In this document: in pieces, positions 1-6,899 of the stretch
Layout: each line of letters begins with the position of its first letter
Numbering within the stretch: position 1 is the first letter of the stretch
Origin: an uncultured Lachnospiraceae bacterium
Lineage (GTDB): Bacteria > Bacillota > Clostridia > Lachnospirales > Lachnospiraceae
NCBI GenBank assembly: GCA_910585935.1
Contig: CAJUHN010000155.1
Span: 1-9,446 of the forward strand
Length of the DNA: 9,446 nt
Direction of reading: 5' to 3'
Translations under genes and position numbers: made by a program
The notes under the pieces: generated by a model
What the model saw: the letters and a program-made list of their open reading frames with translations, nothing else
Database searches by the model: none
Told to the model about the DNA's origin: nothing

Positions 1-114
1 GGCACTTAATGAGCAGTTCCGCGAGAAGCGGGGCTGCGAATTTAGTGTCCGTTACGTCTGGAACGGAGCGAGAGCGCGTCTGAATAGGGATAATCACTAG
101 AAAACGTGAACCTT
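1..114 (+). repeat. Structured dispersed element, copy A (5' part outside the window)
   Basis: This is one of four copies of a GC-rich element, oriented on the plus strand and truncated by the window edge. It begins inside the core (GGCACTTAATGAGC) and contains the inner hairpin GCAGTTCCGC / GCGGGGCTGC, the CCGTTACGTCTGG segment, and a GC-GAGA-GC hairpin at 68-75 with a GNRA loop. After GCGCG the sequence departs from the other copies (TCTGAATAGGGATAATC at 79-95), as expected if each copy has its own outer arm. It ends with CGTGAACCTT (105-114), matching the GCGAACCTT end of copies C and D. Its 3' end faces the 3' end of the PBP gene that stops at 178. Whether it is transcribed is unknown. 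The repeat call is firm; the functional nature is not. Confidence 0.85.
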
Positions 115-177
115 CGCCAACTCCTTAAAACAGAAACAACCACTTTTCTATCCTCTTCAACAAAACTCTTAATAATC

Positions 178-2106
178 CTATTTTAAGTATAAAATCACTG
201 TACTGTTATCGGAAATTTCTTCACCTGCTATTGGGAATTGTTCCACTACAGTTTCTCCTTCTCCTAAAACTTTTATCTCAAATTTCTGTTCAGAAAGAGC
301 ACTTTTTGCATCTTTTAAACTCATTCCTTCCACTTGTGGCATAATGACTGTTGTTTTTACATATTCTTTTTCTTCTTCCTCTGTGAAATTTTGTTCTATC
401 CCTAGATAAGGCAGGATATTTTCGAATATCTCTTTCATCACAGGAGCTGCGATTGTTCCTCCATAATAAATTCCCACTGGCTCATCGATGATAACGATTC
501 CTATCACTTGTGGATCATCTGCAGGAGCAAAGCCGATAAAAGAGGAAATATATTTTTTTAGGCTTCTAGGAAGTTTTTCTGATGTAGCTGTTTTCCCCCC
601 GATCTGATATCCGGGAATATAAGCATTTTTACCGCTTCCTTCTGCAACTACTTGATTTAGAATATAACGGACTTTTTCTGATGTTTCTTCTGAAATAATG
701 TGTTCGGTTGTAGGATATGTGAATGTTTGTATTACTTCTCCCTCTGTATTTCTTATATCTACTCCAAAATGTGGTGTTACTCTTGTTCCTCCGTTAATAA
801 AAGAACTCACAGTAGTGATTAATTCAATAGGGGTGATTTGGAATGACTGTCCAAAAGAAACTGTCGCTAATTCCACAAGTCCCATATTCTCTTTTTTATG
901 CATGATAGTTCTAGCTTCTCCCGGAAGGTCGATTCCTGTCTTTGTCAACAGTCCAAATTGTTCAAAATAATCATAATATCGGTCGATTCCGAGTCTCTGT
1001 CCTACATCAATAAATACAGGATTGCAGGAATTCATAGCTCCTTGTAAAAAAGTTTCTCCTCCATGTCCTGATACTTTATGACAACGTATTTTTCTATCTT
1101 CTACAACTCTAAATCCCGGGCAGGAAAATGTATCCTCTAAAGAAACTACCCCTTCCTCAAGTGCAGCCGCCATTGTAATAATTTTAAATGTAGATCCCGG
1201 TTCATAGCTGTCATTGATAGCTTTATTTCTCCACATTTTATTTAAGGCTTCTTGCTGTTCTTGTGCGGTCAGCCCAGTTTCTCCTGTCAAAAGTGTATAT
1301 GGTTCGTTTAAGTTAAATTCAGGTAAATTAACCATCGCCATAATCTCCCCATTTTGTGGGTTCATGATGATGACAGATACGCTGTTCGCTTGTTTTTTCT
1401 CTAATACTTTATAGGCTGCTTGTTCTGCATATTTTTGAATATTCACATCTAAACTAATAGTTAAACTGTTTCCGGGAATCGGGTCGATTCTTTGTTCTGC
1501 TGAGTTTTCTAATTCCACACCTTTGGCATCTGTCAATGTTAAGATTTGACCGTCACTTCCTTTTAAATATTCTTCATATTTCACTTCCAGCCCGATGATT
1601 CCTTGATTATCACTTCCTGTAAAACCTAACACTTTGGATGCTAATGTTTCATATGGATAATATCTTTTGTAATCTTCATCTACTTTTACTCCTGCCAAAT
1701 CATATTCCCGAATCCGATCCCCAATCTCCTTTTCCACATTTGATTTTATCTTTTCTCTTGCACTCACTTTTTCTACTTTTTTGCGAACAGCTTCTTCACT
1801 CATCTCTAACTCTTTGGAAAGTATTTGAATAACAGTTTCTGCATCTGTGAGTTGACTATGTATAACAGAAATCGTGCAGACGGTTTTATTTGTTGCAATT
1901 AAAACTCCGTTCGCATCATATATTTTTCCTCTCGCCGCTTTTATCGAACGTTCTCTCTGATGCAGTTCTTCTGCTTTTTCGCTGTAATAATTTCCTCGAA
2001 AAATTATCAAATATCCTAAACGAATACATAATCCAATAAAAACTAGGAATACACAGAGCATAAAAATAATCGCTTTTTTTCGATTATATGTTTTACATCT
2101 AGACAT
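178..2106 (-). CDS. Class B penicillin-binding protein with PASTA domain (SpoVD/FtsI-like transpeptidase)
   Basis: This is a DD-transpeptidase that cross-links peptidoglycan on the outer face of the membrane. I start it at ATG 2106 because an AGGTG Shine-Dalgarno sequence lies about 9 bases upstream (2116-2120); a GTG at 2118 would add four residues. That gives 642 residues. In the 646-residue numbering there is a short cytoplasmic tail, one membrane anchor at about 16-40, a PBP dimerisation region from about 55 (RGKIYDANG), and a transpeptidase domain. The catalytic motifs are STFK (309-312, nucleophile S309), SCN (364-366) and KTA (509-511), the last replacing the usual KTG. One PASTA domain fills 588-646. 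A single PASTA domain is typical of SpoVD, the sporulation PBP, but Clostridia also use such proteins for division, so I give no symbol. It lies 90 bases after the preceding PBP gene and is probably cotranscribed with it. Confidence 0.93.
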   Translation of the reverse strand: MSRCKTYNRKKAIIFMLCVFLVFIGLCIRLGYLIIFRGNYYSEKAEELHQRERSIKAARGKIYDANGVLIATNKTVCTISVIHSQLTDAETVIQILSKELEMSEEAVRKKVEKVSAREKIKSNVEKEIGDRIREYDLAGVKVDEDYKRYYPYETLASKVLGFTGSDNQGIIGLEVKYEEYLKGSDGQILTLTDAKGVELENSAEQRIDPIPGNSLTISLDVNIQKYAEQAAYKVLEKKQANSVSVIIMNPQNGEIMAMVNLPEFNLNEPYTLLTGETGLTAQEQQEALNKMWRNKAINDSYEPGSTFKIITMAAALEEGVVSLEDTFSCPGFRVVEDRKIRCHKVSGHGGETFLQGAMNSCNPVFIDVGQRLGIDRYYDYFEQFGLLTKTGIDLPGEARTIMHKKENMGLVELATVSFGQSFQITPIELITTVSSFINGGTRVTPHFGVDIRNTEGEVIQTFTYPTTEHIISEETSEKVRYILNQVVAEGSGKNAYIPGYQIGGKTATSEKLPRSLKKYISSFIGFAPADDPQVIGIVIIDEPVGIYYGGTIAAPVMKEIFENILPYLGIEQNFTEEEEKEYVKTTVIMPQVEGMSLKDAKSALSEQKFEIKVLGEGETVVEQFPIAGEEISDNSTVILYLK

Positions 2107-2196
2107 ACTGCTATACACCTACATTCTGAAAATAAAAATTTCTTTTTTATTAAGTGTATTAAATTTTAAATACAGTTATGTGCTATAAATAGAAAT

Positions 2197-4536
2197 TTAT
2201 TCTTCTGTTTTCTCACTTGTCTGTGTTTCTTGTATGGTGGTTTCTTCTTCTGTGGTACTGGTTTGTGTCATGGTAGTTTCTGTTTCAGGTCTTCTAGGAG
2301 CAGATGGCTCTATCACAGTTCCAGTATTAGGTTCTATAAAACTTTTTCCACCTTCATATATTTCATTATAAACAGGTGTTGCTGTTGGCATTGATGTTTC
2401 TTCTGGTGTTTTCTCTTCGCTTTGTGTAGTTTCTGGTGTAGTTTCCTCTTCTGGTTCTGTAGGAAGAGAGGAGAAGATTCCCATATAAGGTAAAACATCT
2501 AGCAAAATATTATGTGTCAATCTTGTAGCCTGTGCTGCGTCTGCCTGATCTTCTAGATTTGGTTCATCAATTACAGTATAAATCATAAGCTGTGGATCTT
2601 CTACTGGCACAAATCCGATAAAAGAAACTAAATATCTCCCTTCATCACGAGGATGTTTCTCAGCCGTTCCTGTCTTTCCTCCTATACTATATCCCTCTAT
2701 CTTCACTTTTATACCTGTTCCCTCTTCCACGGTTTCATATAAAAATTGGTTTAAAAGCTTTGTAGTATCCTTACTCACAGTTTCTTTGATCAATAAAGAT
2801 TCTGCTGTCTGGATTGTTCCTCCCGAAGGGTTTAACACTTTTTTCATCACATGTGGCTGATAGTAATATCCTCCATTAATTAAGGAGCAAAACGCTGCCG
2901 CAAGTTGTGTCATGGTGACATTATAGTTTTGTCCAAATGAATTGGAAGCTAATGAAGAAGCATCCATTCTTTCTAATGTATAACAGAGACCACTCTCTTC
3001 TCCGGGAAGGTCTATACCTGTTTTAGAACCGAAGTTAAAAATTTTTTGATACTTGATAAAAGTTTCCTTTCCCATATCCATTGCGATATCCATCAATGCG
3101 ACATTACAGGAATATTTGATGCTGTCTTTTAATGTAACAATTCCATCTCCATTTCGGTTATGGCAGTGAATATCATAATCTCCTACAGTTAAATATCCCT
3201 GACATAAAAAAGTTTCATCTCCAAATAATCTCCCTTCTTCTAACCCAGCAGCCACTGTAAATGGTTTCCCGGTAGATCCGGGTTCATAGACTTCACTGAG
3301 GCAGAAATTCTTCCAAAGAGAATATAAAAAGTTAGATTGATCCTCGCTTGACATGGTTTCTAACTCTTCTTCCGTGAAATAGGCAGTTAAATCTCTCGGA
3401 TTATTCAAATCAAAAAATGGCGCGGAAGCTTCAGCAAGTATTTCTCCATTATTGGGATTCATCAGCATTACTGCTATATTTTTCGCCCCCACTTCATCCA
3501 TATATTGTTGTAAATGTTTTTCTATCATCATTTGTAAATTAATATCAATGGTGGTGACAATCGTATTTCCGTCTGTGGCTGGTTTCACCATTTTTTCTAA
3601 ATCACTATCTGAATTCAAATATCCATAAGTTCTTCCATTTGTTCCATTTAGTTCATCATTATAATATTGTTCAATTCCCCACGTTCCCACATCTCCCCTA
3701 TTTGTAAACCCTAATAAATCACATGCTAATGTTCCATATGGATATACTCTCTTATATTCTTCTTCAAACCAAACCCCTTGAATATTATTAGTAGCAAATT
3801 GTTCCTTTGGAAACCATTCTGGACGCTCTTTTGTATTTCCACTCTGTAAATTAATAAATTCTTCAATCTCTTGATATGTCAACCCTTTTTTATAAACTAC
3901 ATAAGAACTTTCCTGATTAGAAGAAATAATAGAATTCAATTCTCCTACATTATAACCAAAACATCCGTTTAGTGCTGTCAATGTCGTATCCAAATACTTT
4001 CTGTCATCAGAAAGCATAATTTTAGGGTCTAAAATCATATTATAGACTTTTTCACTTGTTGCCAACACCACTCCATTTCGGTCTGTGATATCTCCTCTCT
4101 GATAAGGGAGTGCTTTACTCTCATAGCGCTGCTGTGCTAATACTTTTATCGTATACTTATCTCCACTATTACTGTTAATATAAGTCAGTCTTAAATTTAA
4201 TCCAAACAAAGCCAGTACTATCATAGAAAATAATAGCACTAGCTTTCCCTGCATCTTTCTTGTTATTTTCACTATAGGTTTTTTCTTTTTTCTTCTAATA
4301 TTCTTACTAGCGCTCTTATAGGCAACTACCTTTCTCTCTCTTGCTTTATGTTCCGGTCTTACTTTTAAATCTTCCTTTTTTGTTCTAGCTTTTGTACTAT
4401 TTCTCTGTGCCTTTATGGGTTGTTTTTTATTCCTATTATGTACTTGTTTTACACTTGTGCTATTTTTCTTTGTCTTGTTTATCGTACTTATCTTATTTTT
4501 ACCACGGTTACTGTTTTCGCTATTTTTCTTTTTCAT
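2197..4536 (-). CDS. Class B penicillin-binding protein with long charged tails (division-type PBP2/FtsI family)
   Basis: This is a septal-type peptidoglycan transpeptidase, 779 residues from ATG 4536; a GTG at 4557 would add seven. Neither start has a visible Shine-Dalgarno sequence; translation may be coupled to the small ORF overlapping its 5' end. The first ~95 residues are very rich in Lys and Arg and cytoplasmic, followed by one membrane anchor at about 97-117. A dimerisation region starts at about 145 (RGDITDRNGVVLA). The transpeptidase domain carries STGK (421-424, nucleophile S421), SCN (476-478) and KTG (621-623), a complete active site. After about residue 690 comes a ~90-residue Glu/Thr/Pro-rich, probably disordered tail with no PASTA domain. 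The position right after ftsL is where the division PBP (FtsI/PbpB) sits in dcw clusters. It and the downstream PBP are diverged paralogues. The family is certain; the specific division role is inferred from context. Confidence 0.92.
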   Translation of the reverse strand: MKKKNSENSNRGKNKISTINKTKKNSTSVKQVHNRNKKQPIKAQRNSTKARTKKEDLKVRPEHKARERKVVAYKSASKNIRRKKKKPIVKITRKMQGKLVLLFSMIVLALFGLNLRLTYINSNSGDKYTIKVLAQQRYESKALPYQRGDITDRNGVVLATSEKVYNMILDPKIMLSDDRKYLDTTLTALNGCFGYNVGELNSIISSNQESSYVVYKKGLTYQEIEEFINLQSGNTKERPEWFPKEQFATNNIQGVWFEEEYKRVYPYGTLACDLLGFTNRGDVGTWGIEQYYNDELNGTNGRTYGYLNSDSDLEKMVKPATDGNTIVTTIDINLQMMIEKHLQQYMDEVGAKNIAVMLMNPNNGEILAEASAPFFDLNNPRDLTAYFTEEELETMSSEDQSNFLYSLWKNFCLSEVYEPGSTGKPFTVAAGLEEGRLFGDETFLCQGYLTVGDYDIHCHNRNGDGIVTLKDSIKYSCNVALMDIAMDMGKETFIKYQKIFNFGSKTGIDLPGEESGLCYTLERMDASSLASNSFGQNYNVTMTQLAAAFCSLINGGYYYQPHVMKKVLNPSGGTIQTAESLLIKETVSKDTTKLLNQFLYETVEEGTGIKVKIEGYSIGGKTGTAEKHPRDEGRYLVSFIGFVPVEDPQLMIYTVIDEPNLEDQADAAQATRLTHNILLDVLPYMGIFSSLPTEPEEETTPETTQSEEKTPEETSMPTATPVYNEIYEGGKSFIEPNTGTVIEPSAPRRPETETTMTQTSTTEEETTIQETQTSEKTEE

Positions 4537-4606
4537 ATAATAAACAAGGAAATTCACAGCATTTGTGCAGCGGGAGAAATCGCATCACACTAGCACAATT
4601 CCGCAT
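4520..4606 (-). CDS. Short upstream ORF overlapping the PBP start (possible leader peptide)
   Basis: This is a 28-codon ORF starting at ATG 4606, with a strong AGGAGG Shine-Dalgarno sequence (4615-4620) at an 8-base spacing. It ends in TAG (4522-4520), out of frame with and 14 bases inside the PBP gene that starts at ATG 4536. The peptide begins MRNCASVMRF and has four cysteines; I see no domain and no match to a known family. The ftsL-like gene stops only 18 bases before this Shine-Dalgarno sequence. Since the PBP start has no ribosome site of its own, ribosomes ending here could reinitiate at 4536, which would make this a translational coupling device. It contains inverted repeats (TTGTGC / GCACAA at 4563-4598). 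It may instead simply be chance. Expression is unproven. Confidence 0.4.
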   Translation of the reverse strand: MRNCASVMRFLPLHKCCEFPCLLYEKEK

Positions 4607-4614
4607 CCCTGCAT

Positions 4615-4620
4615 CCTCCT
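4615..4620 (-). promoter_or_regulatory. Ribosome binding site AGGAGG serving the short ORF rather than the PBP gene
   Basis: AGGAGG on the minus strand lies 8 bases before ATG 4606 and 78 bases before the PBP ATG at 4536. It is the only good Shine-Dalgarno sequence between the ftsL stop (4638) and the PBP gene, so it decides where ribosomes are likely to load in this gap. Confidence 0.6.
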
Positions 4621-4637
4621 TATTTCTATTTTCAGAT

Positions 4638-5132
4638 TCATTCTTCTGGAATATCCTTATATTGCCTTACATATTCTGAACCGCTGCTTTGATAATATGC
4701 AATCTGCTCCTTTGTCGCATATCGCATCCCTAACTCTTCTGTTGCTACTTGATAGATATGATTCAAATCAATAAAGCTATTAATTCTTTTATCAGTTTCG
4801 TTATTATGCTCTTTTAAGTTCGCCAGTTCCACTTCTTTTGCATTGATACTTTTTAATGTTGTCGTAATTTCTGTTTGTAATTGAACATACTGCACACACA
4901 AAACTACTGTAACAATAGAAGCAATCGCAAGTATCAAAACAGAAGCCCGATTCATAGGCAATGCTTTCTCTCTTCTCACCTGCTTATGCTTTGTAGAAAC
5001 TGTCTTCTTTGTAGAAATTCCTTTTTGTTTTTGTGGTGCAACTTCTAATCTCCGAGCCGTACTTCCATCCACATATAAATTTTGCTTTCGGGCATCAGAA
5101 TGATGATTTAATCTTTTTGGGGCAGATTTCAT
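4638..5132 (-). CDS. ftsL: FtsL-like septum formation protein
   Basis: This is a small bitopic membrane protein of 164 residues, expected to act with DivIC/FtsB-type partners to recruit and activate the septal FtsW-PBP pair. Residues 1-60 form a basic cytoplasmic domain, about 61-81 a single membrane helix (ASVLILAIASIVTVVLCV), and about 82-118 a polar heptad-like region consistent with an extracytoplasmic coiled coil. It ends with DLNHIYQVATEELGM (122-136), typical of the FtsL/DivIC superfamily, where a short helix with LGM follows the coil. GGGAGG at 5140-5145 lies 7 bases before ATG, a strong ribosome site. It starts 50 bases after rsmH and precedes a division PBP, the classic ftsL position. 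Sequence conservation in this family is low, so the name rests on architecture plus context. Confidence 0.82.
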   Translation of the reverse strand: MKSAPKRLNHHSDARKQNLYVDGSTARRLEVAPQKQKGISTKKTVSTKHKQVRREKALPMNRASVLILAIASIVTVVLCVQYVQLQTEITTTLKSINAKEVELANLKEHNNETDKRINSFIDLNHIYQVATEELGMRYATKEQIAYYQSSGSEYVRQYKDIPEE

Positions 5133-5182
5133 TTTTATTCCTCCCTTTTTTCTAAAATTCTAAAAAATTTTTCCTTATCACT

Positions 5183-6121
5183 TCAGACATCTTTTGCCTC
5201 AAATACCCTCAATTTTGCGCTTTTCGCTCTGCTGTTTTCTTCTATCTCTTCTTCTGTTGGCAGGATAGGTTTTTTCGTTATCACAGTTCCCTTTGAAACC
5301 TTCCCACAAATACAAACAGGGAAATCAGGCGGACAAGTACATGGATTTTCATTGTTTTTAAATCTCGTTTTTACAATACGATCTTCTAAAGAATGAAATG
5401 TAATAATGCACAGCCTTCCACAAGGATTTAATAGATCTATCATAAGATCTATCGAACGATTGAGAACTTCTAATTCTTTATTTAATTCAATCCGAATCGC
5501 CTGAAATGTCCTTTTTGCAGGATGACCTTTTGTACTTCTCGCTTTCATTGGAATAGAATTTTTAATGAGTTCTGTCAACTCTCCCGTCGTTTCAATAGGA
5601 GCTTTTTGACGTGCCTTTACGATATTCTTTGCAATATTCTTCGCAAACTTTTCCTCTCCATAATCTCGAATGATTCTATATAATTCCAATTCCGTATATT
5701 CATTTACAATATTTCTCGCTGTGACAGATTGCCGCTGATCCATTCTCATATCCAAAGCCACATCTTCTCGATAGGTAAACCCTCTTTCCTTTGTATCCAA
5801 CTGATAAGAAGATACTCCCAAGTCCAGCAAAATACCATCTACTTTTTCTATGTTCTGTTCCTTTAATATCCTGCTTATTTCACAATAATTGCTATGCACA
5901 ATAGTGAGCTTGTCCTCAAAAGCATCTAGTCTTTCCTTCGCCGCTGTGATAGCTGCTATATCCTGATCAATTCCTATCAGCCTTCCTTTTTCTAAATGTT
6001 TCAAAATCTGATAAGAATGTCCTCCACCTCCTAATGTTCCATCTACATAAATACCATTTGGTTTTATCTTTAAATTTTCGATTGTCGGTTCTAATAAAAC
6101 TGATTTATGCACAAAATCCAT
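5183..6121 (-). CDS. rsmH: 16S rRNA (cytosine(1402)-N(4))-methyltransferase RsmH
   Basis: RsmH (formerly MraW) transfers a methyl group from S-adenosylmethionine to N4 of C1402 in the 16S rRNA decoding centre. At 312 residues it has the family's usual length. Visible motifs are DGTLGGGGHS (27-36) and GIDQD (50-54) for AdoMet binding, DGILLDLGVSS (95-105), HPAKRTFQAIRIELN (200-214), FHSLEDRIVK (242-251) and a C-terminal SAKLRVFE (301-308). Four cysteines in CTCPPDFPVCIC (261-272) could bind a metal, a feature I associate with clostridial RsmH. The ribosome site before ATG 6121 is weak (GGGA, about 8 bases upstream). It is the first gene of the minus-strand dcw run; mraZ, which usually precedes it, is absent, its place taken by a promoter-like sequence and element copy B. 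Confidence 0.97.
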   Translation of the reverse strand: MDFVHKSVLLEPTIENLKIKPNGIYVDGTLGGGGHSYQILKHLEKGRLIGIDQDIAAITAAKERLDAFEDKLTIVHSNYCEISRILKEQNIEKVDGILLDLGVSSYQLDTKERGFTYREDVALDMRMDQRQSVTARNIVNEYTELELYRIIRDYGEEKFAKNIAKNIVKARQKAPIETTGELTELIKNSIPMKARSTKGHPAKRTFQAIRIELNKELEVLNRSIDLMIDLLNPCGRLCIITFHSLEDRIVKTRFKNNENPCTCPPDFPVCICGKVSKGTVITKKPILPTEEEIEENSRAKSAKLRVFEAKDV

Positions 6122-6291
6122 CTATGTCCCATCTTTCTATTATATTTCTTATTTCGTTAAATTTTTCTTCACTCATCTATCCCTAAAGTCGTGAACATTC
6201 TTGACACATCTGTAAAATTAATGTCTATTTTATATATCATATAATAATTTTAATTTAAAAACAAGAGATTTTCTAAAAAAAGATAATGTTA
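6122..6291. other. A+T-rich gap between rsmH and element copy B
   Basis: No gene is visible here, including no mraZ. Apart from the possible minus-strand promoter (6236-6264) there is a plus-strand TTGACA at 6201-6206 with only a poor TATTTT 19 bases later, which I do not call. Confidence 0.6.
6236..6264 (-). promoter_or_regulatory. Possible sigma-A promoter for the rsmH-ftsL-PBP operon
   Basis: On the minus strand TTGTTT (6264-6259) and TATGAT (6241-6236) are separated by 17 bases. The -10 matches the consensus at five of six positions; the -35 is weak, with only TTG matching. It would give a leader of about 105 bases before rsmH. The surrounding sequence is so A+T rich that chance matches are likely. 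It lies between element copy B and rsmH. Confidence 0.4.
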
Positions 6292-6463
6292 GATAAAGTT
6301 CCGCTTAAGAGAAGGGCTATTCCAACGAAGCCGCGCTCCCGCTCCGTTCCAGACGTAACGGACACTAAATTCGCAGCCCCGCTCCTCGCGGAACTGCTCA
6401 TTAAGTGCCGACGTCTTCCAAGGGGCTTCTTTTGGAATAGCCCTTCCCTTAAGCTAGTTTATC
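6292..6463 (-). repeat. Structured dispersed element, copy B (complete)
   Basis: This is a complete copy, read on the minus strand. Coordinates follow its self-complementary outer arm: GATAAA (6292-6297) with TTTATC (6458-6463), GCTTAAG (6303-6309) with CTTAAGC (6448-6454), and a perfect 15-bp pair, GAAGGGCTATTCCAA (6311-6325) with TTGGAATAGCCCTTC (6432-6446). The single discord at 6310/6447 is a G.U wobble if the minus strand is the RNA. Inside lie GAAGCC/GGCTTC, AGACGT/ACGTCT, the inner hairpin GCAGTTCCGC / GCGGGGCTGC, and a side hairpin with GGGA loop (6337-6340). The 3' end is GCGGAACTTT. Flanking sequence to about 6490 (AAGGTTTCACG on the minus strand) may also belong to it. It lies upstream of rsmH in the same orientation. 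It is either a structured RNA or a small non-coding mobile element; no transposase is nearby. Confidence 0.9.
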
Positions 6464-6733
6464 AACTCTTCTAGGGACGTGAAACCTTTTACATCTATAA
6501 CAAAATTTACATGCTTTTTAGCTTATAGATTTTCTAATTACCTCTCTCTATATTTTATTATTGTGCTAGTTAAATTTTAGATACTTATCAAATATCCTTT
6601 TTTACTGACATAACATATAAAATACACCTTCCATATAAACTAACATAACAAATTAATGTAACCTAAAAATAAACAAAAACAGAAAGCATTTACCACAAAT
6701 GTGAAAACCTCTCCGTTTCTAAAAATAGCCAAC
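6464..6733. other. A+T-rich spacer between element copies B and C
   Basis: No coding sequence or RNA gene is recognised in these 270 bases. A 10-bp inverted match, TGTGCTAGTT (6562-6571) against AACTAGCACA (6735-6744), duplicates the 5' edge of copy C in reverse orientation and may be a degraded remnant of another element edge. GTGAAACCT-like sequences occur at 6479-6488 and near 6702. I see no convincing promoter in either direction. Confidence 0.5.
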
Positions 6734-6899
6734 AAACTAGCACAGGAAAGAAATAATTCCAAAAGAAGCCCCTTGGAAGACGTCGGCACTTAATGAGCAA
6801 ACCCGCAAAAAGCGGGATTTGCGAATTTAGTACCGCTACGTCTGGAACGGAGCGAAAGCGCGGCTTCGTTGGAACATTTCTTTCCGATGCGAACCTTTT
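6734..6899 (+). repeat. Structured dispersed element, copy C (complete)
   Basis: This is a complete copy on the plus strand, from AAACTAGC (6734-6741) to GCGAACCTTTT (6889-6899). The outer arm pairs GGAAAGAAAT (6745-6754) with ATTTCTTTCC (6876-6885) and TTCCAA (6757-6762) with TTGGAA (6869-6874). Next come GAAGCC (6765-6770) / GGCTTC (6862-6867) and AGACGT (6778-6783) / ACGTCT (6838-6843). The inner hairpin is GCAAA CCCGC AAAAA GCGGG A TTTGC, and a GC-GAAA-GC side hairpin sits at 6852-6859. The core shares 43 contiguous bases with copy B (6757-6799), but the arm sequence differs entirely. A T run ends the element directly at the lgt stop codon (6902-6900), so element and gene converge. It might serve as a 3' boundary for lgt transcripts; that is inference. 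Confidence 0.9.

Noticed and set aside
698..1832. Three plus-strand ORFs inside the PASTA-PBP gene
   Set aside because: All lie antisense to a well supported transpeptidase and show no recognisable domains or ribosome sites.
2131..2151. AATAAAAA / TTTTTATT hairpin between the two PBP genes
   Set aside because: The stem is only eight A-T pairs and too weak to call a terminator; the genes are close enough to be cotranscribed.
4392..4774. Two overlapping plus-strand ORFs rich in Tyr, Leu, Ser and Ile
   Set aside because: They are antisense to the Lys-rich start of the PBP gene and the end of ftsL; their composition is what A+T-rich antisense sequence yields.
6201..6231. Plus-strand TTGACA followed by TATTTT as a promoter toward element copy B
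   Set aside because: The spacer is 19 bases and the -10 is poor; it would also transcribe copy B in the orientation that looks like antisense.
6286..6474. A 62-codon plus-strand ORF lying over element copy B
   Set aside because: It runs almost wholly through the palindromic element, has no good ribosome site and no domain. The other copies do not preserve the frame, so it is a shadow of the repeat.
6292..6899. CRISPR array or intron-encoded RNA explanation for the repeats
   Set aside because: There are no short regularly spaced direct repeats, no cas genes, no reverse transcriptase, and no visible group I or group II intron core.
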